From JAAYAY01 sp964429355 (GTDB lineage: Bacteria; Planctomycetota; Planctomycetia; Pirellulales; Thermoguttaceae), in contig CAYSCH010000008.1 of NCBI GenBank assembly GCA_964429355.1, positions 1 through 55,740 of the forward strand: a stretch of 55,740 nucleotides of DNA, given 5' to 3'. The position numbers and the translations under genes were made by a program. The notes beneath the pieces are model-generated. The model ran no database searches and was not told the DNA's origin. It worked only from the letters and a program-made list of their open reading frames with translations. Each line of letters opens with the position of its first letter. Position 1 is the stretch's first letter. Of this stretch, positions 17,801 through 25,610 are shown piece by piece.

Positions 17801-18087
17801 TGGTAGGCGCGGTCAAAATCGACGCGCGGCGCCAGGTTCGACTCGTTGTGCCAGAAATCCTGCTTCGCCGGCGCCGGCCAGGCAGGCTGGGGGGCGTGCC
17901 GGGGCTGGTGAACCCAGACCGGCGAGAGGGGCAGTTCGAGCCGCTCTTCCGTCACGGCATTGCGCTGACTGTTGCCCTGATGGGCCGGCCAGTCCGCTGC
18001 CCGGCCCAGCGATGCGTCCGATCCGACCAAGGCAAACGTCGCCCAGCAGAGAACGGCGACCGGCGACCTGAGATGGTTGTCGTTCAC
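14848..18087 (-). CDS. PQQ-type beta-propeller protein with internal SAM methyltransferase-like domain
   Basis: A 1079-aa exported protein. A GTG start at 18087 with AAGGAGG 9 bp upstream puts a signal peptide (VAVLCWATFALVGSDASLG) at the very N-terminus. Residues about 35-480 and 630-1079 contain BamB/PQQ-like blades, for example VYAGAGLFPDRGVYLFALEAETGKEVW and ALDTRSGRKVWEIP. Between them, about 480-620, lies a class I methyltransferase-like module: ALVLDCGEGRLAYELA (motif I), IVGVEADAAKAARARQAL, and VRRVLRPYGGLALFGG. A coiled-coil-like Glu/Lys segment is near residue 370. Methylation outside the cytoplasm is hard to explain, so the domain may only bind a ligand. It neighbours ceramidase-like genes. 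Confidence 0.85.
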   Translation of the reverse strand: MNDNHLRSPVAVLCWATFALVGSDASLGRAADWPAHQGNSQRNAVTEERLELPLSPVWVHQPRHAPQPAWPAPAKQDFWHNESNLAPRVDFDRAYHLAVAGDWLFYGSSAEHAVHCLDVSSGAVRWSYYTEGPVRFAPVVREDKVYFGSDDGNVYCLKAAGGEMVWKYQTSPVDRRLPGNGHMISMWPVRTGLLIEGATVYAGAGLFPDRGVYLFALEAETGKEVWKRSISQPAQGYLAADAGALWVPSGRTGMLGVGLQDGEEVGTVDTCGTYLVATQGQVFCESSRYQRQLLIRGGTTTPAHFVAAKEETLYLQGPRELAAMKLSPYLQSAIELAGLRGRQKEVSEELEKAGNGDAARTAAIKGQLETLQGAIAEVEDTLENKCPLWRRKDSPAHSFVLAGDMLFCGRDGRVTAARADDGTETWAAEVAGRAYGLAVAAGRLFVSTDEGRIYCFRSDAAAPLQTVAFPDPVSPYPRDNLSAVYAAAAETILSQTPDRKGYALVLDCGEGRLAYELATRSEFQIVGVEADAAKAARARQALARAGLLGRVSVHHVAGGKLPYPRYFANLVVSDEAVVSGKLPADWSEVRRVLRPYGGLALFGGQRLTAAVAEETLHAAAIEGGQVLSDHGAWVAIRRGPLAGAGEWTHQYANPANTTSSDDTLVCGKMAPLWFGEPGPRDMIDRHNRTMAPLVKNGRLFAPANERVIALDAYNGTRLWEVEVPGSRRLGVMKDAAHMALADDRLYIAVADTCWGLNVATGQREIVLQPPQPVANETRHWGYLAVVDDQVFGTIQKSGASFNRQGNMCPILEGDFRQIIVGEALFSLNRQTGQPIWTYAAAIPNSAIAIGNDRVYFLEARDGAPAEKSPDGRIRIDELFRGATFLVALDTRSGRKVWEIPLRLSFQHIVYVCYAPATDAVLVSGTFNGKVDNADRVFYGLRAFRSDTGAVLWERDVAAGNIDGTHGEQWQHPVILENEVLTKYFECDLRSGNLLPGRAFSPGGGCGTLSASASTVFLRGGNPRSFDIASGTGLALNSVSRPGCFINIIPAGGMISIPEASSGCTCSYPLQASFAYVPEE

Positions 18088-18193
18088 GGAACGAGCCTCC
18101 TTCGTAGCTGGACCCGCTAAGAGTCTGGCCGTCTTCCCGGGCCTTCGGAGTCGCGAGACTTCGGCTGCGATCCCGAAACGCGGTTGTGGAAAT

Positions 18194-18643
18194 CTATTCC
18201 TTTGGTTTCTTGTGGTATTCCATGAACTCCACAACGGCACCATCCTCGGCCTCATAGAAACCAACCCGGGCGATGCCCGCGTCGAACGGCTCGATGAGGA
18301 CTTTCATTCCCTTGGCCGCTTGGGCGATGTTCTCAACGCGGAAGGCAACGTGCGGCTTCTCCCGCACCGGGCCCTTGACCGGGCTGTCCGGCTCGAATCG
18401 CAGCCATTCCACTCGGTAGGGATGCGACGGGATGTCCGTCACCCAGACCTTGGTCGCTGCAACGTAGGTCTCGCCGGCCTTCTTCTCGCTGGTGATGAAT
18501 CCTACGTGATCGAACTGTTTCTCCGGATTCAAGGTCCCGGCCGGCTTGTCTGCCTCCTCTTTCGCGGCTGCCATCGAAATGGCCGCCACCAGAATCGCCA
18601 CCACTGATATTCCAAAGACAACGGCACGGCAGGTCAAGATCAT
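18194..18643 (-). CDS. Exported VOC (glyoxalase-like) superfamily protein
   Basis: A 149-aa protein with a signal peptide (VVFGISVVAILVAAISMAAA). The mature part reads FDHVGFITSEKK, HPYRVEWLRFEPDSP, HVAFRVENIAQAAKGMKVLIEPF and GFYEAEDGAVVEFMEY, the beta-alpha-beta-beta-beta layout of VOC domains with His, His and Glu at metal positions. One such domain usually dimerises to make an active site. AGGAGA lies 6 bp before the ATG at 18643. It sits directly upstream of the PQQ/methyltransferase gene on the same strand (107 bp apart). Substrate unknown. Confidence 0.8.
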   Translation of the reverse strand: MILTCRAVVFGISVVAILVAAISMAAAKEEADKPAGTLNPEKQFDHVGFITSEKKAGETYVAATKVWVTDIPSHPYRVEWLRFEPDSPVKGPVREKPHVAFRVENIAQAAKGMKVLIEPFDAGIARVGFYEAEDGAVVEFMEYHKKPKE

Positions 18644-19142
18644 GATTCCATCTCCTGATTTCACTCGAGTGGCTGTAAGGATCTCGCGACGAATGGCTGT
18701 CCAGCATCTGTCTGCGAAACGTTCACAAACGGAGCGCCATCGCTGCCAGGAAGACACGACAGTCATTTATTGCTCGATCCTGAAAGAACGAGAGACTGCT
18801 CCAAGGCATCGATTCGCACGCTCGGCGCACTGGTTATCCGTTCCATTGTGTTTCATCGCCTCCCGCGGCGTCAAGGAATGGCGCGAGACCGCCGAGAACG
18901 TCGGATTCTCGACCTTCCATTCGCCGTTGCGGAGCGTTTGACACTTGCCTGAATCCACGAAACCTGGCTTGCGAACCGGCGATCCTCTTGCTGACCCAAC
19001 CCGCCAGAGCCTGTCCTTTTCGCTGGACTGCACCCTTTTCCTGCAACGACCCAACCGCCCACGCGTCATCTGGAAGTTTGGAGAGAGTCTGTGTAACATA
19101 TTGGACGCTGGATAGCCTTCGAGGTTTTGGGGAGATATGCAA
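18644..19142. other. Divergent intergenic region
   Basis: About 500 bp between a minus-strand VOC gene and a plus-strand ceramidase-like gene, so it should hold promoters for both. TTGACA-like sequence occurs at about 18930-18950 without a convincing -10 box. GGGGAG at 19129-19134 is the ribosome-binding site for the right-hand gene. No ORF here looks coding. Confidence 0.4.
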
Positions 19143-20537
19143 ATGCAACGGCGGCAGTTCCTCTCGGCAGTGGTCGGTTCGATAGCGGTTCTCAGAGCGG
19201 GGTCGGCCAGGGGGGCGGCGGCCAATGGTTTGCAGGCAGGCGAAGGCGTGGCCGATATCACGCCCCCCTTGGGCATCGAACTGGCCGGGTTTCACAAGCC
19301 CCCCGGACAGGAACGGCGAGTCAAGGCGATTCGCCAACCGGCCCAGGTGCGGGCCCTGGTGCTCGCATTCGGTCCCACCCAGATCGCCATCTGTTCCCTC
19401 GACGTGCTCGGCACGAGTCAGGAGATGGTGACCCGTATCCAACGGGCAGCCGCGGAGCGTACGCGGATCCCGGCCGAGAACATTCGCGTGGTCACCACGC
19501 ACGACCACAGCATGCCCACCTTCGTGAAACTCCGCCAGTGGGGCGGCACGTCGCCGGAGTTCATGGCCACCGTGGAGCAGCGTACCGTGGAGGCGATCGT
19601 CGCGGCTCAGGCGGACCTGGCACCGGCCGAAATGTCTCTCGGCAAGTGCCGCGCGACCGGTGGAAGCCACAATCGCACCGTGAAACTGGACGAGACTCAT
19701 ACCGACGCGGAGTTCGGGCCCCAATCGACTGACGACCAACGCTGGCTAGACACGATGCTCCACGCCCTCGTTTTCCGCCGAGTCGACAAGAAGCCGGACC
19801 TGGTGTGGTATCACTTCTCGGCCCACTCCGTATGCTATGCCGATGAAGAGGCCGGGCCCGACTGGCCGGGCGAGGTCGCTCGTGAGATCCAGAACGAACT
19901 GGGCCTGCGCCCCTCGTTTCTCCAGGGGCACCTTGGCGACGTAAACCCTGGCGACGGCAGCGACTGGCGGGGCGAGATCCGGCAGACCGTGGCCGCCATT
20001 ACTCCCGCCCTGAAACAGGCGATTGCCGAGGCGAGCCCCGTGCCCGTCGATGCCTTGCGCACCCGCAGCGCGACCTTCCACGTGCCCTTCGACATGGAGC
20101 GGTTGGAGCAATGGGTCGACGAATATCGCCGCGACCCGAGCCAATGCAACTCCGGCACGTGGGTCGATGCGGGTTTTGCCGCCGACTGGTTCGCCGGCAA
20201 CGAGCACCGTGACCGAAATGTCAAGCACCTGCCGATCACCCTGAGCGCACTGCAGATTGGGCCGGTGGGAATGCTATTTCACCCCGGCGAGCTCTACAGC
20301 TACTACGGCCTGGCGATCCGCCGCGGCTCGCCGCTCAAAGACACGCTCGTAGTTGGCTGTGCCGACGGTTCGATCGGATACCTGCCCGATCCCACGGCCT
20401 ACCAGACCAGCGAGTACTCGGCGATCGTCGTGCCGAAGATCCTCGATGTGCCCCCCTACCAGCCCACCGCCGCGAGGGAGATGGCTGCGGCGGCAATTGC
20501 GCTGTTGAAGGAAACGGCTATCGCGATCAAACAGTAG
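19143..20537 (+). CDS. Tat-exported ceramidase-like hydrolase
   Basis: A 464-aa paralog of the protein at 13198-14724. The start at 19143 is preferred to the ATG at 19137 because GGGGAG is then 8 bp away. RRQFLSAVVGSIAVL is a twin-arginine-type signal. EGVADITPPLGIELAGFHKPP matches the ceramidase N-terminal opening; VVTTHDHSMPTF provides the HDH zinc-type motif; SYYGLAIRRGSPLKDTLVVGCADGSIGYLP is the C-terminal conserved part. It likely hydrolyses an amide or ester outside the cytoplasm. Its end overlaps the convergent cassette gene by 11 bp. Confidence 0.8.
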   Translation: MQRRQFLSAVVGSIAVLRAGSARGAAANGLQAGEGVADITPPLGIELAGFHKPPGQERRVKAIRQPAQVRALVLAFGPTQIAICSLDVLGTSQEMVTRIQRAAAERTRIPAENIRVVTTHDHSMPTFVKLRQWGGTSPEFMATVEQRTVEAIVAAQADLAPAEMSLGKCRATGGSHNRTVKLDETHTDAEFGPQSTDDQRWLDTMLHALVFRRVDKKPDLVWYHFSAHSVCYADEEAGPDWPGEVAREIQNELGLRPSFLQGHLGDVNPGDGSDWRGEIRQTVAAITPALKQAIAEASPVPVDALRTRSATFHVPFDMERLEQWVDEYRRDPSQCNSGTWVDAGFAADWFAGNEHRDRNVKHLPITLSALQIGPVGMLFHPGELYSYYGLAIRRGSPLKDTLVVGCADGSIGYLPDPTAYQTSEYSAIVVPKILDVPPYQPTAAREMAAAAIALLKETAIAIKQ

Positions 20538-21357
20538 GTGGCAGGTCGTCAATCGGTCCCTGTCGCAGGCTGAGATCGTCAAAATCCCATCGTTTGAGCG
20601 TTCGGAGCTCATGCAGCGACAGTCCCGCCTCGGAACGTAGTTCGGTGAAGCCGAGATCTACACCCGAGCATGTTCCCATGATGGCTTCCACGCGGCCGAG
20701 AAGCTCTTGGGCGGAAGTTCTTCTCGGGGAGTCACTGAAGTGTTCATCAAGCATCGTTGCGATGAGGACCACTCGGTAGTCCTCTCCTTCGGGGAGTTCA
20801 TCGTCAACTACCAGGAGATAGATGCCCGTGAGAAGATCCCCGGCCGACTTCAGGAAGGGCCGTAGTTCGTCAACGGCCGGTGCGACACGGTCGTTGAAGG
20901 AGTCAGGAAAAGCGGCTCGTACGTAACGCGCGGCGACCCAGCGACAAAGGCGTCTGAGACTCTCAGGAGCGAGCGCCCCGTCGGAGTCCGGCGCGTGGCC
21001 GATCAGTCGTTCGCGAGGCACAACGGCCCGGTCATGGACCGATGTCTCATAGAGAATGGGCGGGGATCGGTGGGGATCCGTGAACTGGTATCGACGTGGG
21101 TTTTTCCCCCAATGCAGATTGCCGTTCCTTGTTGAGACCACCGTCAGACGGAGGAACTCAACAGTTGGCTCGGCCGCAAGGCTTGCGTTTGTGACATCGC
21201 AATCATGGGAGAGGACGATCACGACGTCATCCGGCGAGCGAGCCCATGGCAATAATCCATCGCGGGACAGGACATCGACAAGGGCAGCCGGCAGGACGGA
21301 GCCCTGACGCCAACCGTCTTGCTTGATACTGCGTACGTCCTGCGACCCTGCAGACAT
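20527..21357 (-). CDS. Uncharacterised protein, third gene of a coupled cassette
   Basis: A 276-aa soluble protein that I cannot assign to a named family. The N-terminus has KQDGWRQGSVLPAALVDVL and, near residue 48, VVIVLSHDCDVTNASLAAEPTVEFLRL. The SHDCD piece with nearby Glu and Cys could form a metal or active site. The middle has RRLCRWVAARYVRAAFPDSFNDRV and the end TLKRWDFDDLS. The start lies 4 bp after the stop of the HTH gene, so translation is probably coupled. Position after TIGR04255-like and HTH genes suggests an accessory, perhaps defence or stress, module; function is not known. Confidence 0.6.
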   Translation of the reverse strand: MSAGSQDVRSIKQDGWRQGSVLPAALVDVLSRDGLLPWARSPDDVVIVLSHDCDVTNASLAAEPTVEFLRLTVVSTRNGNLHWGKNPRRYQFTDPHRSPPILYETSVHDRAVVPRERLIGHAPDSDGALAPESLRRLCRWVAARYVRAAFPDSFNDRVAPAVDELRPFLKSAGDLLTGIYLLVVDDELPEGEDYRVVLIATMLDEHFSDSPRRTSAQELLGRVEAIMGTCSGVDLGFTELRSEAGLSLHELRTLKRWDFDDLSLRQGPIDDLPPTV

Positions 21358-21361
21358 GATG

Positions 21362-22126
21362 TCAATCCAAGGCAATACGCTTACCGGTCACGATATCAAT
21401 CTGGTCGTTCTGTTCACTGACTCGTGTCATGTCGATGCCATGTTCTCGGGCAATTTGGGAAAGGCTCGTCTTCTCCGGAGGCACGACCGTTTGACGCCTT
21501 CGTTTTTCTCTTGCGATTGCCCTGAACCGTTCAACGACTAGCGCACGTGGAATTTCGGACTGCAGGAGAAATTCCAGAATTGTATGACCATCCGACGCTA
21601 CTTCGGTCAGTTCCTTGCCCAGGGGCTCGTTGGCAAACTCATCCCATCGCCTGGCCAACTGGTAAAGTTCTTTCAGCCGGATTCGCTTCTGGGGGCGGGG
21701 TTCGGACTGCTCCTTGATCCAGGCGTAGACTGTGGGACGCTCCACCCCAATCGCCTCAGCGAGCTGCGTGACTTGGAGCGAGAGGGAACTGCGGATTTGG
21801 GCGATAAGACGTGGAACGGAGACAGTAGCTTCGGCGGGTTCGGCTCGCGCCGGTTTCTGGACCAGCAATGGGACCGTAGTGAAGATAACCGGAAGGTTCG
21901 TACCCGTACGCGCCATGAAAAGTGCGACGGGTAACCGGTTGATGCTCTGTTGTCGTCGGCGCGCGATAGATTCCTGTTGCCATGCAGGAATCTCCTCCTC
22001 CCAGACACCGCACGTACCGGTCGGTTCTACCATGTCTTCCGCGATCGTGATGCCGGGAGAGGAGATGTCGGTATTTGCGTAGACTTCCGGAAGATCGCAG
22101 CGATTCGGCCACGTAACTACGTTCAT
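21362..22126 (-). CDS. Helix-turn-helix protein, second gene of the cassette
   Basis: A 254-aa protein. The start at 22126 has GGAGG 5 bp upstream and overlaps the TGA of the preceding gene as ATGA. Residues 1-75 are of unknown type. The middle, from IRSSLSLQVTQLAEAIGVERPTVYAWIKEQ, is an XRE-like helix-turn-helix in which LAEAIGVERPTVYAWI is the DNA-reading part. The C-terminal 80 residues are charged (FRAIAREKRRRQTVVPP) and end with a second possible helix-turn-helix (SLSQIAREHGIDMTRVSEQ). It probably regulates the cassette or is a DNA-binding component of it. Confidence 0.65.
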   Translation of the reverse strand: MNVVTWPNRCDLPEVYANTDISSPGITIAEDMVEPTGTCGVWEEEIPAWQQESIARRRQQSINRLPVALFMARTGTNLPVIFTTVPLLVQKPARAEPAEATVSVPRLIAQIRSSLSLQVTQLAEAIGVERPTVYAWIKEQSEPRPQKRIRLKELYQLARRWDEFANEPLGKELTEVASDGHTILEFLLQSEIPRALVVERFRAIAREKRRRQTVVPPEKTSLSQIAREHGIDMTRVSEQNDQIDIVTGKRIALD

Positions 22127-22917
22127 ACGTCCTCCATTGATTTCCAGAACTCGATTGCCTCGGGAGTAGTCGCCGCAAGGAATGCGTCTTCGGAAGGACC
22201 GTGCAGATCCCAAAGACGCTTGACCAGAACAGATGGGTCGAAGTCGGTCTCAGTTCGGCTGATGTGATCGATGTCCAGGATACGGCACAACACATCCGTA
22301 TCGAAGGTCAAACCCAGGTCGATGTGAGCCGAAGCAAGGTCAGGGGGTAACATGCTTTCGCCTGAGGTTTCGAACGAGCGGATCGTCAACTCGCCATGGA
22401 CCGTCTGGGCCTGAATAATGAACTGCTGCCGCGTCGATGTCGCTTTCAGTGCCTCCTTCGAGAGACCGCGAAGACTCTCGCAGAGATACTCGGATGCTGA
22501 TTTCCCCTGGGCTGGGCGAATGAGGTCGACATAGCGCAGTCCGACTTGTCCGGCGAAGTCCAAGCTGATCTTCTCACGCAACAAAGCAAGCACGGGCTCG
22601 AACCGCTCAAGAAACGTTTCGAAGACGTCATAGTTGGAGTTCTCGTAGACCACGAAGTCGGGAGCGATGACTACGGCCTCGCGCCGGTCCCGGGAAGTGA
22701 ACACCCACCGGTTCGTTTGCTCAGCCTTGACCTCTGCCCCGGTGAGCGTTACCTGCTGAATCTGCTCTGCCCGGTAGCCCGAGTATTTCTGCTTGCGCAG
22801 CTCTTCTTGGATCGCGGGAATATAGTTTTTGATGAGGAGCACGGGCGAAAAGCGAACCTGGGCAAGTACGATAATCAGCGGAGACCTATAGAGTTTCAAA
22901 GGTTGTCTTCTGTGCAT
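22123..22917 (-). CDS. TIGR04255-like protein, first gene of the cassette
   Basis: A 264-aa protein resembling the TIGR04255 family: LKLYRSPLIIVLAQVRFSPVLLIKNYIPAIQEELRK at the start, WVFTSRDRREAVVIAPDFVVYENSNYDVFETF in the middle, GLRYVDLIRP, and a C-terminal LTFDTDVLCRILDIDH plus LWDLHGPSEDAFLAATTPEAIEFW. Family members are found in accessory regions beside regulators; their biochemical role is unknown. It ends with ATGA overlapping the HTH gene. Upstream DNA towards the N gap looks AT-richer than the surrounding genome. Confidence 0.7.
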   Translation of the reverse strand: MHRRQPLKLYRSPLIIVLAQVRFSPVLLIKNYIPAIQEELRKQKYSGYRAEQIQQVTLTGAEVKAEQTNRWVFTSRDRREAVVIAPDFVVYENSNYDVFETFLERFEPVLALLREKISLDFAGQVGLRYVDLIRPAQGKSASEYLCESLRGLSKEALKATSTRQQFIIQAQTVHGELTIRSFETSGESMLPPDLASAHIDLGLTFDTDVLCRILDIDHISRTETDFDPSVLVKRLWDLHGPSEDAFLAATTPEAIEFWKSMEDV

Positions 22918-23277
22918 CGGGGCACCTATCGATTGATCCCAGTTGGACGACTGGCGAGAATCCTACACGTTTCTTTACGCCAAGTCCACGGCCTTGGATC
23001 GAGAAAGATTACGCGAAACTTTACACTACTCCGCACTTCAACCAGAGATATTGTTACCTCTTNNNNNNNNNNTCTTTTGGCGAGTACACCGCCTTTTCTC
23101 CTTTGACTCCAAGGACTTACACAATGCCAAAGTCATGATACCACCTTAACGGGTTGTTTGTCTGCGGGGACGGTGGAGCAGCTCGCCATCTGAAAAACCA
23201 AGCATATATCCCCACCTTGCCAGATCCGCGAGAATCGTGAGCAGCTAGACAGCGAACGGCATTCCCGGCAGGTTGTC
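22918..23277. other. Intergenic region with assembly gap
   Basis: This stretch precedes both the cassette (minus strand) and the nitrogen regulator (plus strand). A run of ten Ns occupies 23063-23072. From about 22943 a frame reads DDWRESYTFLYAKSTALDRERLRE up to the gap; it may be a fragment of a gene broken by the gap, but I do not recognise it. The sequence around the gap is AT-rich for this genome. Confidence 0.4.
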
Positions 23278-23292
23278 TGGCACACGCTTTGC
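23278..23292 (+). promoter_or_regulatory. Sigma-54 promoter upstream of the GAF-type activator
   Basis: TGGCAC at 23278-23283, five bases, then TTGC at 23289-23292 match the -24/-12 consensus exactly. Predicted initiation is near 23304, about 135 bp before the regulator's ATG. A sigma-54 activator gene with its own sigma-54 promoter suggests autoregulation. Confidence 0.8.
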
Positions 23293-23439
23293 TACATCGA
23301 TACTGTTCTTATTTGATCCGGCAAAGTGTTGGAAGATGCGCAATAATTAAGCAGGCAGCGCATAATTCGTAAGCAGGCCAGTCAGGTTCCGCTCCTGATT
23401 GATTGGCCAGGGTTGACGGAAGGTGACGCGAGAACGTGC

Positions 23440-25017
23440 ATGGAAACCGAAATCCTCGACGAGGCTGTTCTGCATCCTGCACAACACGAAACGGATTTGA
23501 ACGTTCTGGCCGAAATTGCGGACCTGATCTCCAATCCGTCGGCCCCCCAGGAACTGTTCACCTCCGTCTTCTCGGTACTGGAGCGCCGGCTCGGAATGCT
23601 TCGCGGTACGGTAATGCTGCTCCTTCCCGACGGCAGAGAGCTTGTCGTCGAAGCGGCCCAGGGTGCCCCCCAGGGGATCGTCGAGACGGCCAGGTATCAC
23701 GCAGGTGAAGGTATCGTTGGCCTCGTCGCCGAGACGGCTCGGCCGGCAGTGATTCCGCGAGTCTCCGAGGAGCCACGATTCCAGAACCGAGTCCACAACC
23801 GGCCAGTCCGAGATGTCTCCGAAGTGAGCTTCGTGTGCGTTCCCATCCGACTGGAAGGCAAAGTGATTGGAACTCTCTCGGTCGACTTGCCCGAGCAGAC
23901 ACCTCAGGTGCTCATTGATCGGGCTCGCGTTCTCGAGATCGTGGCCAGCATGCTCTCCTACGATGTCCATGCCCGCCGCCGCGAGGCCGTGCGACACCAG
24001 ACTCTGGAGACGGAGAATCTCCGGCTGCGCGACGCCCTTCAGGAGCAGTTCCGGCCGGAGAACATCATCGGCAACTCGCATGGGATGCGTGATGTCTACC
24101 TGAAGATCAAGCAGGTTGCGGCCAGCGACACCACCGTGCTGCTCCGAGGGGAGTCGGGAACCGGAAAGGAATTGGCGGCTTCGGCCATCCACTACGCCAG
24201 TTCCCGCGCCAAACAACCCTTCATCAAGGTGAATTGCGCGGCGCTGAACGAGAACCTGCTGGAAAGCGAACTCTTCGGCCACGAGAAGGGGGCCTTTACC
24301 GGGGCCTTGCACGGCCGTGCCGGTCGGTTGGAGGAGGCCCAGGGGGGAACCCTGTTCCTGGACGAAATCGGCGATTTCTCCCCAGCCATCCAGGTCAAGT
24401 TGCTGAGGGTGCTTCAGGAACGCGATTACGAACGCGTGGGAAGCAATCGCACACTAAAGGCCGATGTTCGCATCATAACGGCCACCAATCAGGACCTGGA
24501 GGCAAGACTTCTTGAAGGCTGTTTTCGCAAGGACCTCTATTACCGCATCAACGTCTTCCCGATCTCCCTGCCGCCCCTTCGCGACAGGAAGGACGATATC
24601 CTGCTGCTGGCCGACCATTTCGTTGCCAAGTACGCCACAAAAATGCGCAAGGCGGTGCGACGGATCAGTACCCCGGCGATCAACATGATGCTGGCCTACC
24701 ACTGGCCAGGCAATGTCCGCGAACTGGAAAACTGCATTGAATACGCGGTATTGCTGGCATCCGACGACGTAATCTGCGGTCAGAACCTGCCGCCCACGCT
24801 TCAACTGCCCGAAGCCGACAACTCCACCGGTCACGGACGTCTGAAGCTCCGTGTCGAACTGCTCGAGCGCGACATGATCGCCGACGCTCTGAAGAACTTC
24901 GAGGGGAGCGTGAGCGAGGCGGCCGGCCATCTGGGCATCACTCCACGCATGCTGCGCTACAAGATGAGAAAGCTGGGCATCGACCACCGGCAATTGGCCA
25001 AGGTTCGTGAATACTGA
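23440..25017 (+). CDS. NifA-like sigma-54 activator (GAF-AAA+-Fis HTH)
   Basis: A 525-aa enhancer-binding protein. Residues about 20-180 are a GAF domain, a small-molecule sensor. A linker with a coiled-coil-like part (RLRDALQEQF) follows. The AAA+ domain has Walker A GESGTGKE (237-244), the sigma-54 contact loop GAFTGA (284-289), Walker B GGTLFLDEIGD, and FRKDLYYRI with the arginine finger. The C-terminal SVSEAAGHLGITPRMLRYKMRKLGI is a Fis-type HTH. Order and neighbours (P-II, Amt) indicate control of nitrogen genes. A TTG at 23413 could extend the N-terminus by 9 residues; neither start has an ideal RBS. A degenerate paralog is at 27670. Confidence 0.9.
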   Translation: METEILDEAVLHPAQHETDLNVLAEIADLISNPSAPQELFTSVFSVLERRLGMLRGTVMLLLPDGRELVVEAAQGAPQGIVETARYHAGEGIVGLVAETARPAVIPRVSEEPRFQNRVHNRPVRDVSEVSFVCVPIRLEGKVIGTLSVDLPEQTPQVLIDRARVLEIVASMLSYDVHARRREAVRHQTLETENLRLRDALQEQFRPENIIGNSHGMRDVYLKIKQVAASDTTVLLRGESGTGKELAASAIHYASSRAKQPFIKVNCAALNENLLESELFGHEKGAFTGALHGRAGRLEEAQGGTLFLDEIGDFSPAIQVKLLRVLQERDYERVGSNRTLKADVRIITATNQDLEARLLEGCFRKDLYYRINVFPISLPPLRDRKDDILLLADHFVAKYATKMRKAVRRISTPAINMMLAYHWPGNVRELENCIEYAVLLASDDVICGQNLPPTLQLPEADNSTGHGRLKLRVELLERDMIADALKNFEGSVSEAAGHLGITPRMLRYKMRKLGIDHRQLAKVREY

Positions 25018-25372
25018 ACGAAGCCATCGGCCCCTCGGATCCAACCGATTGCTGTCTTCGCACTTGCCAGTCTCTTTTTCTCGTCGGGAACGACTTTTCG
25101 CACGGCGCGAGTGCGCCCAGTCCCTCCTCGACAGAATGGCAACAATTGTTTCCATTCGAAGAGAAGTTGTGACATTTTTGTTACGAGTGTGAAATATCTT
25201 GTGGTGCAAGGAGTTACAAACGTCCGACTCAGTTGACCCGCAGTTCCTTCGGCCGCAGCGCGACAATTCTTTCCGCTTCTCCCAGAACCGCGGTTGCCGG
25301 CCGGGACCGGCAAGCCAGGGTTTCGCCCCAGAATCTGGCACTCCCCGTCAAGACGATCCGATTTGCCGCGTT
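25018..25372. other. Upstream region of the P-II promoter
   Basis: Non-coding DNA between the activator gene and the sigma-54 promoter. An imperfect palindrome TTGTGAC-N6-GTTACGA at 25167-25186 lies about 200 bp upstream of the promoter and could be an activator site; this is a guess from position and symmetry. Otherwise I see no features. Confidence 0.35.
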
Positions 25373-25387
25373 TGGCACGCTGATTGC
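25373..25387 (+). promoter_or_regulatory. Sigma-54 promoter upstream of the P-II gene
   Basis: TGGCAC at 25373-25378 (TTTGGCAC in context), five bases, then TTGC at 25384-25387 are a perfect -24/-12 pair. Transcription should start near 25399, giving a leader of about 210 nt before the P-II start codon; this leader contains one copy of the dispersed repeat at 25431-25487. Confidence 0.8.
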
Positions 25388-25430
25388 GTTCCGTGATAGA
25401 GAAATCGGCTTGAAGCCCTGACAAAACGAA

Positions 25431-25487
25431 AGACTCTCCCACGGGCATCGATGTGCGCCGGCGGTGGTTTTGTTAGCGGCTCTACGA
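25431..25487 (+). repeat. Dispersed repeat, copy A (P-II leader)
   Basis: Core CCCACGGGCATCGATGTG, a variable middle, then GTGGTTTTGTTAGCGGCTCT. The same order of blocks is found at 30067-30124 and, inverted, at 55682-55740. A partial copy precedes amt at 25975. Confidence 0.7.
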
Positions 25488-25610
25488 AACCTGCTCGCGA
25501 GGCAGTCGATTCCCGCGACTAACATCGCCCCTCTTGGCGAGGCGAGGTCGAAGTATTTCCGAACCATTCATCGTCTGCCTCTGCGCGCTCATTCCATCAG
25601 GAACCGCCCC

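Noticed and set aside
23063..23072. Loss of a gene by mutation at this site
   Set aside because: These are Ns from scaffolding, so no statement about gene integrity is possible.
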